Positions 33,469 to 42,216 of a stretch of 64,000 nucleotides of DNA are shown in pieces. The stretch's first letter is position 1, and every line of letters starts with the position of its first letter. Source of the stretch: Betaproteobacteria bacterium. GTDB lineage: Bacteria > Pseudomonadota > Gammaproteobacteria > Burkholderiales > Burkholderiaceae_C. The translations under genes were made by a program, and so were the position numbers. Location of the stretch: positions 1 through 64,000 of the forward strand of contig VGHB01000014.1 of assembly GCA_016868355.1 (NCBI GenBank). Reading direction: 5' to 3'. The notes beneath the pieces were generated by a model. The model saw only the letters and a list, made by a program, of their open reading frames with translations. It was not told the origin of the DNA and searched no databases.

Positions 33469-36063
33469 TCAGCCCTTGCACTTTTCCTCGAGGTAGGCCA
33501 CCGCCTGCTCCACCTGATCCACCAGGATCAAGCACTGGTCGCCACCCTTGAGCAGCGCAAGCGCCGCCTCAATGGCCACGAACTCGCCGCGAATCTCTTC
33601 AATATGGGTCGTGCGCGTGGCGCCCTCCAGGCCTTGGCGCATGATCTTCACTACCTCCCAATCAGACCGGCCTCGCTGGCATTGGTCTTCGTACAGGATC
33701 ACATGGTCGAATGAGGTGCCCAAGATGCGGGTCTGCTCGCAAAGATCTTCGTCACGCCGGTCGCCTGCGCCGCTGATCACCACGGTGCGCTTGCCGCCAT
33801 CGGCCAGGGGTAGGGCCTTGAAGGCCTGCACCAGCGCATGAATGGCATCGGGGTTGTGACCATAGTCGGCCACCAACGTCGCACCCCGGTAATTCATCAT
33901 GTTGAAGCGGCCCGGCGCGTTGTCGGCGTCGTTGACAAAGCTGCATACGCCCTTGACGATATCGTCCCAGGGCATATTCAAGCCCCAGCAGGCCGCAACC
34001 GTGGCCAGCGTATTTTCGACCTGGAAGCCGATAGCGCCGCCATGGGTGATGGGCACGGCCGACAGTGGCACGCGGTGCTGTACCTTCCCCTCCACCGCAA
34101 CCAGTTCGCCCTTTTCCACAAATACCACGCGGCGGCCGCGGCCGCGGTGTGAAGCAATTCGCGGGTGGTGCGAATCGCGGGCGAAGTAAATGGCCTGCCC
34201 AGGGCACTCATCGCCCATGGCCGCCACCAAGGGGTCGGCCGCATTGAGCACCGCATAGCCGCTGGGCGCCACGTTCTGAACAATGACCTTCTTGACGCGT
34301 GCAACGCCCTCGACGGTGTGGATGTGGTTCAAACCCAGGTGATCACCCGTGCCCACATTGGTCACCACCGCCACCGAGCAGCGGTCAAACCCCAGGCCCT
34401 CGCGCAGAATGCCGCCGCGCGCGCACTCGAGCACCGCCGCCTGCACATGGGGATGCGACAACACATTGCGCGCACTCTTGGGGCCGCTGCAGTCGCCGCT
34501 GTCGATTCGCCGCTGGCCCACAAACGCCCCGTCGGTATTGGTCATGCCCACACACAGGCCTTGGGCGGCCAGGACATGGGCAATCATCCGGGTGGTCGTC
34601 GTCTTGCCGTTCACACCGGTCACCGCCACCAGCGGGATGCGGGCGTCTTCGCCGGTCGAATAGAGCTCGGAGACGATGGGGTTGCCAATGTCGCGGCCCT
34701 TGCCATACGAGGGATTGAGGTGCATGCGCAGGCCTGGTGCTGCGTTCACTTCCACAATGCCGCCCGACTGGTCTTCCAGTGGCCGCTGCAAGGTCTCGCA
34801 CACCACATCCACACCGCACACATGCAGACCCACCATGCGTGCAGCGTCGACCGCGCGCGCAGCTACCTCGGGGTGCACATCATCGGTGACGTCGGTGGCG
34901 CTGCCGCCGGTGGACAGGTTGGCGTTGTTGCGCAGCACCACACGGCGGCCCTTTTCTGGAACCGATTCGGGTGTCAAGTCCTGCTGCACCAGGCGTGCCT
35001 TGGCAATGTCGTCAAAGCGGATCTTGGTGAGCGAGGTGGCGTGGCCCGTGCCACGACGCGGGTCGGCGTTCACGATCTCGACCAGTTGGCGCACCGTGTG
35101 CTTGCCATCGCCAATCACATGGGGCGGGTCGCGACGGGCGGCTGCCACCAGGCGGTCGCCTACGACCAGCAAGCGGAAGTCACTGCCGGGCAAGAACTTT
35201 TCGACCAGCACGCCACCAATGGCCGCAGCCGCGGCAAAGGCGGTGTCCAGTTGCTCACGGGTGCTGATGTTGACAGTGACACCACGGCCTTGGCTGCCAT
35301 CTTGGGGCTTGACCACGACAGGCAGGCCAATCCGCTCGGCGACGGCCCACGCTTCCTCAGCAGAGGCCGCCGGTGCGCCAATGGGCACCGGTACTGCAGC
35401 GGACTGCAGCAAATGCTTGGTGAGGTCTTTGTCCTGCGCAATGGCTTCGGCCACGGCGCTGGTGTTGTCCACTTCAGCGGCCTGAATGCGCCGCTGCTTG
35501 TGACCCCAGCCAAACTGCACCAGGCTGCCGGTGGTCAGGCGCCGAAAGGGGATGCCTCGAGACACCGCGGCCGAGACGATCGCGCCGGTGCTCGGGCCCA
35601 GTCGGAGGTCTTCGTCGAGCTCGCGCAGTTCAGTGGCCAAAGCCACCCCATCCAAATCGACATCCGCGGGGGGCGCTGCGTCGGCTGACCAAGCCGCCTG
35701 CAAGATGGCTTGCACCATTTCGAGGGCACGCCGCGCCACTTCTTCTTCGGTGTACTCCACCACCGCCAGGTACACGCCGTCCTCGGCGGTGGCCTCGGTG
35801 TGGCTGAAGGTGACCGGGCATCCAGCGGCCGCCTGCAGAGCCAGCAGCGTGGACTCCAGTGCATGCGCCATTGTCAGGGCGCCGCGCCGGGTGGGGGTGC
35901 GCAATGACCCCAGCCCCGGACACAAGGCCCGCAGGCGGTCTTCAAATCCCGCGCGCTGGTCTACCGAACGCTCGTCGGGTGCGCAGCGCAGTTCCAACTC
36001 AAGGGCGGTGTGGCGGCTCCAAAGATTCGGGCCGCGCAGGGCCCGGGTGCGGATCATGTCCAT
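33469..36063 (-). CDS. cphA: cyanophycin synthetase CphA (intact Mur-ligase site)
   Basis: This is an 864-residue enzyme with the three CphA parts. Its N-domain begins MDMIRTRALRGPNLWSR. The ATP-grasp domain at about residues 220-470 includes VVVKPQDGSQGRGV and VEVNAAPGLRMHLNP. The Mur-ligase domain has an intact P-loop VTGVNGKTTTTRMIAH near 486, then VLECARGGILREGLGFD and VADYGHNPDAI. It builds cyanophycin, poly-Asp with Arg side chains, from Asp, Arg and ATP. The start at 36063 fits the family N-terminus, though the SD is poor. It lies 63 bp downstream of the paralogue on the same strand. Confidence 0.92.
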   Translation of the reverse strand: MDMIRTRALRGPNLWSRHTALELELRCAPDERSVDQRAGFEDRLRALCPGLGSLRTPTRRGALTMAHALESTLLALQAAAGCPVTFSHTEATAEDGVYLAVVEYTEEEVARRALEMVQAILQAAWSADAAPPADVDLDGVALATELRELDEDLRLGPSTGAIVSAAVSRGIPFRRLTTGSLVQFGWGHKQRRIQAAEVDNTSAVAEAIAQDKDLTKHLLQSAAVPVPIGAPAASAEEAWAVAERIGLPVVVKPQDGSQGRGVTVNISTREQLDTAFAAAAAIGGVLVEKFLPGSDFRLLVVGDRLVAAARRDPPHVIGDGKHTVRQLVEIVNADPRRGTGHATSLTKIRFDDIAKARLVQQDLTPESVPEKGRRVVLRNNANLSTGGSATDVTDDVHPEVAARAVDAARMVGLHVCGVDVVCETLQRPLEDQSGGIVEVNAAPGLRMHLNPSYGKGRDIGNPIVSELYSTGEDARIPLVAVTGVNGKTTTTRMIAHVLAAQGLCVGMTNTDGAFVGQRRIDSGDCSGPKSARNVLSHPHVQAAVLECARGGILREGLGFDRCSVAVVTNVGTGDHLGLNHIHTVEGVARVKKVIVQNVAPSGYAVLNAADPLVAAMGDECPGQAIYFARDSHHPRIASHRGRGRRVVFVEKGELVAVEGKVQHRVPLSAVPITHGGAIGFQVENTLATVAACWGLNMPWDDIVKGVCSFVNDADNAPGRFNMMNYRGATLVADYGHNPDAIHALVQAFKALPLADGGKRTVVISGAGDRRDEDLCEQTRILGTSFDHVILYEDQCQRGRSDWEVVKIMRQGLEGATRTTHIEEIRGEFVAIEAALALLKGGDQCLILVDQVEQAVAYLEEKCKG

Positions 36064-36126
36064 GGAAGCGGTTCGGAGTTTCAGGGGTTGGAAATCGCGC
36101 GAAACAGGCCGTGGGAGGATGCCCCC

Positions 36127-38388
36127 TCAGGCGATCACGGATTGGTCAGGGCGCAGCTCAGGTCGGCGCAGCTCAAAGGTCTCCAGGCCGGCAACGATGA
36201 GTTCGGGCGAGAGGTCTAGCGCCCAAGCCGCGGCCACTGCCGCCAGCGTGGCCGCAGGCGGTACCTCGCGCAGGGTCACCCGCAGGTCTTGGTCGATATT
36301 GAGCACCGGAATGATCTGGTCACCGCGTGCCAAGGTCACGGTGTGGCCGTCGAGGTACACCACCCGGCCACCTGCATCTGCATGGTGACGCATGGCCGGC
36401 AGTGTCCCGTCTTCGGCATACAGGATGACCTCGCCGTCGCACAAGTCGGCCATGGCCAAGACTTGCTCGTGTGCCGCATGCAGCACGGCAGCACCATCGG
36501 CTCGCACCACGTCGACCTGTGTGCGCGAGACCTTGAAGCGCTGCTCTGGGCTGGTGATGTCGTGGCGGACCGCGCCGGTGAAAGGTTCGCAATCGGTCAC
36601 GATACCCACGTTGCAACGGTCGTAGACCAAGCCCTCCTCCAGAATGGTCGCGGGGTTGCTCTCAAACACCGCAGCTTCCACGTTTCGGTTGACCAAAAGT
36701 CGCTGCGACACCTGCCAGCCCAAGGCGTCTGCCCGCTCAACCCGCCGGTTGCCCACGAACAGGCCATCTCGGCAAGCCACACCCACTACGGGACCCGAAA
36801 TCTGTAACATCCAGGCAACCACGCGTGCAATGACAGAGGTGTCCTGAGTGCCGGTCACACCCACCACCGGGATGCGACCCGACTGGCCTTCGGGGAAGAG
36901 GTGCTCCACGATGGCCCGGCCCACTTCCCTCGCGTAGCCACTGGCCGGCTTGAGGTGCATCAGCAGACCTGGCCCCGCGTTGACCTCTACGATGGCGCCG
37001 CCTTGCGCTTGCAGCGGGCGGCTGATGTCTTCACACACCAGGTCGATACCGGCGATATCCAGGCCAACAACGCGTGCAGCAAGGGCACAGGCATGGGCTA
37101 CTTCGGGGTGTACCTCGTCGGTGCAGTCGTTGGCCATATTGCCCTTGCGGCTTACCAGCACGCGACGGCCAGCTTCAGGCACCGCCGTGATCTCCAGTCC
37201 CTGCTTTTGGATGGTGATCTGCACCTCGCCCTCCTGGCGCACCAGGATGGGGTTCAAGGGGTGATCTTCGGTGTCGCCACGGCGCGGGTCGCTGTTGATC
37301 TGCAGGGCAATCAGCTCTTCGACCGTGTGGGTGCCGTCACCGGTGATCCACGCGGTTTCGCCCCGGGCCGCCGCCGCCACCTGCCCCGCCACGATCAGCA
37401 CTCGGTGCTCTTCGCCCGGTATATAGCGCTCCACTATGACACCACTGCCCTCGGCATCGGCCACCGCAAAAGCAGCCTTGACCTCGGCTTCGCCGCTGAG
37501 GTCTAAGGTGACGCCGCGGCCGTGATTGGCATCGGTGGGCTTGACCACCACCGCGCAGCCCATGTGCTGCGCGACGCTCCAGGCATCTTCGGGGTCGTCA
37601 ACCAGGCGACCTTCGGGTACCGCTACTCCACAGCCGGCCAGCATCTCCTTGGTCATGTCCTTGTCGCCGGCGATGCCCTCGGCAATAGCGCTGGTACGGT
37701 CGGTTTCCGCTGTCCAAATACGCTTTTGGCGCGCGCCATAGCCCAGTTGCACCAAGTTGCCCTGGTTCAGCCGAATGTGGGGAATCTCGCGGTCGGTGGC
37801 GCAGGCCACGATGTGGGCCGTGCTGGGCCCAAGGTAGACCTGGTCAATCTTGTCGCGCAGCGCGTCCAGTGCCGGCTTGAGCTCAAAGCCGCGGCCCTGC
37901 AGCGTCGCGCGGATGATGTCATGCCCCACAGCCAGCGCCTGGCGCGCCACCTTTTCATCGCGGGCTCGAAACACCATGCGGTAGACCCCCGAGGTGGAGG
38001 TTTCGCGGGTCTGACCAAAGGCCGTGGGCATGCCGGCTTGGTCCAACACTTCAATCACCACATGCTCCAGCACATGGCCCATCCAGGTGCCACCTTGCAG
38101 CCGCTGCAAGAAGCCGCCCTTCTCACCCACGCCACAGTGGTGGTCGGCCACGCCGGGCAGGGTGGCCAACAAGCGATCGGTGAAGCCTGGCAGCTTATGG
38201 GTAGGGAATTGTTCAAGTTCTCCCAAGTCAAGCCAGACCTCCAACACCGAGCGGTAGGTCCACATGTTCGGTCCGCGCAGGAAATTCACACGCAGGATGC
38301 GCAGGTCCAAGGCGCTTGCGTTGGCAGCCGCAGCATCAAGCCTGGCAGCTGCGGCGTTTGGGCCCTGATTAGGGCGTTGATCATTCAT
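36127..38388 (-). CDS. cyanophycin synthetase paralogue with a lost Mur-ligase P-loop
   Basis: This is a 753-residue CphA homologue. The N-domain (LRILRVNFLRGPNMWTYRSV) and ATP-grasp domain (VVVKPTDANHGRGVTLDLSG, later VEVNAGPGLLMHLKP) look intact. In the Mur-ligase domain the P-loop place near residue 513 reads VTGTQDTSVIARVVAW, lacking the GKTT that binds ATP phosphate. The C-terminus also stops about 100 residues short of CphA. It resembles the cphA' gene of the Cupriavidus tandem pair and CphA2-type enzymes that use one ATP site. The ATG at 38388 is used; the upstream open stretch overlaps the divergent transporter gene. Confidence 0.88.
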   Translation of the reverse strand: MNDQRPNQGPNAAAARLDAAAANASALDLRILRVNFLRGPNMWTYRSVLEVWLDLGELEQFPTHKLPGFTDRLLATLPGVADHHCGVGEKGGFLQRLQGGTWMGHVLEHVVIEVLDQAGMPTAFGQTRETSTSGVYRMVFRARDEKVARQALAVGHDIIRATLQGRGFELKPALDALRDKIDQVYLGPSTAHIVACATDREIPHIRLNQGNLVQLGYGARQKRIWTAETDRTSAIAEGIAGDKDMTKEMLAGCGVAVPEGRLVDDPEDAWSVAQHMGCAVVVKPTDANHGRGVTLDLSGEAEVKAAFAVADAEGSGVIVERYIPGEEHRVLIVAGQVAAAARGETAWITGDGTHTVEELIALQINSDPRRGDTEDHPLNPILVRQEGEVQITIQKQGLEITAVPEAGRRVLVSRKGNMANDCTDEVHPEVAHACALAARVVGLDIAGIDLVCEDISRPLQAQGGAIVEVNAGPGLLMHLKPASGYAREVGRAIVEHLFPEGQSGRIPVVGVTGTQDTSVIARVVAWMLQISGPVVGVACRDGLFVGNRRVERADALGWQVSQRLLVNRNVEAAVFESNPATILEEGLVYDRCNVGIVTDCEPFTGAVRHDITSPEQRFKVSRTQVDVVRADGAAVLHAAHEQVLAMADLCDGEVILYAEDGTLPAMRHHADAGGRVVYLDGHTVTLARGDQIIPVLNIDQDLRVTLREVPPAATLAAVAAAWALDLSPELIVAGLETFELRRPELRPDQSVIA

Positions 38389-38521
38389 GCTGGCTGATTG
38401 TCCACCCGAAGCGGCCGGCTGGCGTTCATAGGCCATGGGCCCGCTGGCAGCGGTGATGTCGGACAATCCCGGCCGGGGCCATTGAACCGCTTTGGCGGCA
38501 CGGCTACGAGCTTCTGCACCC

Positions 38522-40849
38522 ATGTCTGTCATTCCATCCGAACTGATCAAGCCGACCTCATCGGCCAACCCGGCCGCCTGTTCGCTAAACGCAGGCCCGG
38601 GCCCGTCCGATGACAAGGGCAAGCACCAGAGCCTGCAAACCACAGCCCTGGCCAGCCTGGATTTGGACCTCGATCTGCAGGGGCGCTTTGAGCGCAGCGA
38701 ATTGCTGCTGTACGCCCAGGGGCTGACCTGGCGCGGCAGCGGCTCAACCGATGGGCCGCACTGGCCCCTGCGCGCAGGCTTGCGCTTGCAGCACACCGAC
38801 CGTGGCGGCGTGGGTCTGCTGTCGCTGCACGACGAGCACCAGCGGCTGGCGCAGTGGCGCTTCACGCTGCAGCAAGACGCAGCTGCGGTGCGCCTGGTGC
38901 AGCAGTTTGAGCGCGCGGTGCTGGCCCTGCAAGGCCAGGCCTCTGCCCACGATGGCAAGGACGAAGCGGCGCGCTGCCCAAGCTGCAACGCACCCTTGCC
39001 TGAAGACAGTGAAGACTGCGAGGTCTGCAACCGAGAGCTGCTGCAACCGCCGTCGACCTGGGTGCTGCTGCGCCTGTGGCGCTTTGCCAAGCCCTACCAG
39101 GGTCAGCTGGCCCTGGGTCTGCTGCTCACCCTGCTGTCGACTGCCGCCCACTTGGTGCCGCCCTACCTCACCATGCCGCTCATGGACGACATCCTGATCC
39201 CTTTTCAGAACGGCCAGGCCATCGACCCGCAGCTGGTGACCTTGTACCTGGGCGGGCTGCTCGGCTCAGCACTGGTGGCCTGGGGATTGGGCTGGTGGCG
39301 AACCTACCTGCTGGCGCTGGTATCCGAGCGCATTGGCGCGGATTTGCGCACCAGCACCTTCTCCCACCTCATGACGCTTAGCCTTGAATACTTTGGCGGC
39401 AAGCGCACCGGCGATCTGATTGCGCGCATCGGCAGCGAGTCGGACCGTATCTGCGTGTTTCTGTCGCTGCACGCGCTGGATTTCCTCAACGATGTGCTGA
39501 TGCTGGTGATGACGGCAGTGATTCTGGCCTCGATCAACCCCTGGTTGGCGCTGGTCACCTTGCTGCCCCTGCCCTTCATTACCTGGATGATCCACCAGGT
39601 GCGCGACCGCCTGCGCACCGGCTTCGAGAAGATCGACCGGGTATGGGGCGAGGTGACCAATGTGCTGGCCGACACGATTCCCGGTGTCCGCGTGGTCAAG
39701 GCCTTTGCCCAGGAACGGCGCGAATCGGGCCGCTTCCAAGCGGCCAACCAACACAACCTGGAAGTCAACGACCGCATCAACCGCACCTGGAGCCTGTTCA
39801 CCCCCACGGTGACCCTGCTCACCGAAATCGGCTTGCTGGTGGTGTGGGCCTTCGGCATCTGGCAGGTCAGCCAGGGTGACATCACCGTGGGCGTACTTAC
39901 CGCCTTCATTGCCTATATCGGACGCTTTTACGGCCGGCTGGATTCCATGAGCCGCATCGTGAGCTTCACGCAAAAGGCCGCAGCCGGCGCCAAGCGCATC
40001 TTCGATATCTTGGACCATGTCAGCAACGTGCCCGAGCCGGTGAACCCGGTACCGCTGAAGAAGGTGCAAGGCGCAATCAGCCTGCGGGAAGTGGGCTTTC
40101 GATACGGCAGCCGCCGGGTAATCAACAACATGTCGCTGGACATTCGACCCGGCGAGATGATCGGCTTGGTGGGCCACAGCGGATCGGGCAAGAGCACCCT
40201 GGTGAACCTGATCTGCCGTTTCTACGACGTGTCCGACGGCGCCGTTCTTGTGGATGGCGTGGACATCCGGCGCTATACGGTGAGCGACTTCCGGCAACAC
40301 ATTGGGCTGGTGTTACAAGAGCCCTTCCTATTCTTCGGTACGGTTGCCGAAAATATCGCCTACGGAAAGCTGGGCGCCACCCGCGAAGAAATTGTGGCCG
40401 CCGCGCGCGCAGCCCATGCGCATGAGTTCATCCTGCGCCTGCCGCAGGGCTACGACTCGCTCGTGGGCGAGCGCGGGCAAGGCCTCTCGGGTGGGGAGCG
40501 GCAGCGCATTTCGATCGCGCGCGCCTTGTTGATCAACCCGCGCCTGCTGATCCTTGACGAGGCTACGTCGGCGGTGGACACCGAAACCGAAAAGGAAATC
40601 CAGAAGGCCCTGGACAACCTGGTGCAGGGCCGCACCACGATTGCCATCGCCCACCGCCTGAGCACCCTGCGCAAGGCCGACCGCCTCGTGGTGATGGACC
40701 GGGGCGAAGTGGTGGAAGTCGGACCACACGATGAACTGATGGCCCGCGAAGGGGCCTACTGGCGCCTGTACCAGGCGCAGGCTCGCCATGTAGACGCCGA
40801 AGCAGAGCCACCAGCCCCCGCGGCCAACCCCCTGGTGCGGCGGGCATGA
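38522..40849 (+). CDS. cyanophycin-linked ABC exporter with N-terminal zinc ribbon
   Basis: This is a 775-residue fused permease-ATPase. An unusual N-terminal stretch of about 145 residues, beta-rich and without membrane segments, precedes a zinc ribbon [19 protein letters not shown] at about 150-168. Six helices lie at about 185-470. The ATPase domain has Walker [11 protein letters not shown] near 553, signature LSGGERQR near 655 and Walker [13 protein letters not shown] near 676. The fold is that of type-IV (MsbA-like) exporters. I recall this type being named for its link to cyanophycin genes. ATG 38522 is used rather than a TTG at 38492. It is divergent from cphA' and overlaps the DUF1854 gene. 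Confidence 0.85.
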   Translation: MSVIPSELIKPTSSANPAACSLNAGPGPSDDKGKHQSLQTTALASLDLDLDLQGRFERSELLLYAQGLTWRGSGSTDGPHWPLRAGLRLQHTDRGGVGLLSLHDEHQRLAQWRFTLQQDAAAVRLVQQFERAVLALQGQASAHDGKDEAARCPSCNAPLPEDSEDCEVCNRELLQPPSTWVLLRLWRFAKPYQGQLALGLLLTLLSTAAHLVPPYLTMPLMDDILIPFQNGQAIDPQLVTLYLGGLLGSALVAWGLGWWRTYLLALVSERIGADLRTSTFSHLMTLSLEYFGGKRTGDLIARIGSESDRICVFLSLHALDFLNDVLMLVMTAVILASINPWLALVTLLPLPFITWMIHQVRDRLRTGFEKIDRVWGEVTNVLADTIPGVRVVKAFAQERRESGRFQAANQHNLEVNDRINRTWSLFTPTVTLLTEIGLLVVWAFGIWQVSQGDITVGVLTAFIAYIGRFYGRLDSMSRIVSFTQKAAAGAKRIFDILDHVSNVPEPVNPVPLKKVQGAISLREVGFRYGSRRVINNMSLDIRPGEMIGLVGHSGSGKSTLVNLICRFYDVSDGAVLVDGVDIRRYTVSDFRQHIGLVLQEPFLFFGTVAENIAYGKLGATREEIVAAARAAHAHEFILRLPQGYDSLVGERGQGLSGGERQRISIARALLINPRLLILDEATSAVDTETEKEIQKALDNLVQGRTTIAIAHRLSTLRKADRLVVMDRGEVVEVGPHDELMAREGAYWRLYQAQARHVDAEAEPPAPAANPLVRRA

Positions 40850-41334
40850 GCGCTTCACCACCCAACACGGCCCTGAAGGGCACCCTCAGCCGCGACCCAC
40901 ACGGCCGCTTGGTTTACACCGATGCACAGGGACAAGCACACACCGGGGTGCAGGCGATTCGCGCCTTTCCGATTGAAGCGCCTCTGGAGGGCCTGTCACT
41001 GGTCGGCGCTGACGGCCAGGAATTGGAGTGGGTCGACCACTGGGTCGGGCTGCAGGGACCCATCCGCGCTCTGCTGGAACAGGAACTGGCCCAGCGCGAA
41101 TTTATGCCCACCATCGAGCGCTTGGTGGCCGTGTCCACCTTCTCCACGCCCAGCACTTGGACGGTGGACACCGACCGCGGCCGCACCAACTTCATCCTCA
41201 AGGGTGAAGAAGACATCCGCCGCTTGCGTGACGGCGGACTGTTGATCACCGACAGCCACGGCCTGGTGTTTCGGGTGTTAGACCTCAAGGCAATGGACCG
41301 CGGCACGCGCAAGCTGCTCGACCGCTTTCTGTAG
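40846..41334 (+). CDS. DUF1854 family protein, coupled to the ABC exporter
   Basis: This is a 162-residue soluble protein. Family features include HGRLVYTDAQGQAHTGVQAI, AFPIEAPLEGLSLVGADG, ELEWVDHW and a C-terminal ILKGEEDIRRLRDGGLLI ending VFRVLDLKAMDRGTRKLLDR. The start overlaps the exporter stop by four bases (ATGA), so the two are made together and probably interact. DUF1854 has no known activity to my knowledge, and its genes keep company with cyanophycin synthetases. The many aromatic and acidic residues would suit binding to a basic, Arg-rich partner, but that is speculation. No signal peptide or membrane segment is present. Confidence 0.82.
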   Translation: MSASPPNTALKGTLSRDPHGRLVYTDAQGQAHTGVQAIRAFPIEAPLEGLSLVGADGQELEWVDHWVGLQGPIRALLEQELAQREFMPTIERLVAVSTFSTPSTWTVDTDRGRTNFILKGEEDIRRLRDGGLLITDSHGLVFRVLDLKAMDRGTRKLLDRFL

Positions 41335-41424
41335 GCCTGGCCTGCACCACCACAGGACGACTGCCACGCCGAAACACAGTCAGGCCCTTGAGGCGGCGCA
41401 GGCGCCAGCACTGAGCCCGCCGAG

Positions 41425-42207
41425 TCAGCCGCGTCCCACAAAGGGCATCTGCGTGGCCATCACCATCATGTTGAGCACATTGGCCGACGAGGGCAAGTTG
41501 GCCATGTAGACCACGGCCTGCGCCACGCAGGACACGTCCATGACCGGCTCCACTTTGGTACTGCCATCGGCCTGTGCCACACCTTGGGTAAAAGCCGTGG
41601 TCATGTCGGTGGCCGCATTGCCGATGTCGATCTGGCCCACCGCTATGTCGTACCGACGGCCATCGAGCGAAGCACTTTTGGTCAAGCCCGTCACCGCGTG
41701 TTTGGTAGCAGTGTAGGCCGAGGAATTCGGGCGTGGCGCGTGGGCCGAAACAGAGCCGTTGTTGATGATGCGGCCTCCTCGAGGTTCCTGGGACTTCATT
41801 ACCCGAAACGCATGCTGGGTACACAGGAACACCCCATTGAGGTTGGTGTCCACCACCTGCTTCCAGGCCGCGAAGTCGATGTCTTCCAAGAGCCCCTTGG
41901 GCGCGAACAGGCCTGCGTTGTTGAACAGCAGGTCCAAGCGGCCGAAGTGCTGTACGGTGGTGTCGAAGAGCGCGGCCACCGAGCCGGCATCGGTGACATC
42001 GGCCTTCACCGCCAAGGCGCGGGTGCTCAACGGCCCAAAAGCCTGCGCTTGGGGCGCTGCATGGTCGATGGCCGCTTGCAAGGCCACCGGGTCGCGACCG
42101 CTGTACACCACGCGCCAGCCGTCGGCCAGCAAGGCAGCGGCGCTGGCTGCACCGATGCCACGGGCAGCCCCTGTGATCAGGGCAACTCGGTTGTGGGGTG
42201 CACTCAT
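41425..42207 (-). CDS. SDR-family NAD(P)-dependent oxidoreductase
   Basis: This is a 260-residue classical short-chain dehydrogenase. The cofactor motif is [11 protein letters not shown] near residue 12. NNAG near 92 is followed by the catalytic Ser in NNGSVSA and the YTATK pair near 160. The C-terminal part has [19 protein letters not shown], as in family members that close with a membrane-like hydrophobic stretch. It lies ten bases downstream of the formate dehydrogenase alpha gene and is probably on its transcript, though the chemistry linking them is unclear. Substrate unknown. Confidence 0.82.
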   Translation of the reverse strand: MSAPHNRVALITGAARGIGAASAAALLADGWRVVYSGRDPVALQAAIDHAAPQAQAFGPLSTRALAVKADVTDAGSVAALFDTTVQHFGRLDLLFNNAGLFAPKGLLEDIDFAAWKQVVDTNLNGVFLCTQHAFRVMKSQEPRGGRIINNGSVSAHAPRPNSSAYTATKHAVTGLTKSASLDGRRYDIAVGQIDIGNAATDMTTAFTQGVAQADGSTKVEPVMDVSCVAQAVVYMANLPSSANVLNMMVMATQMPFVGRG

Positions 42208-42216
42208 CCGGTCATC

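Noticed and set aside
34165-38397. Long plus-strand frames of 507 and 291 codons opposite the two cphA genes
   Set aside because: Antisense shadows of GC-rich genes; no SD, no recognisable domain.
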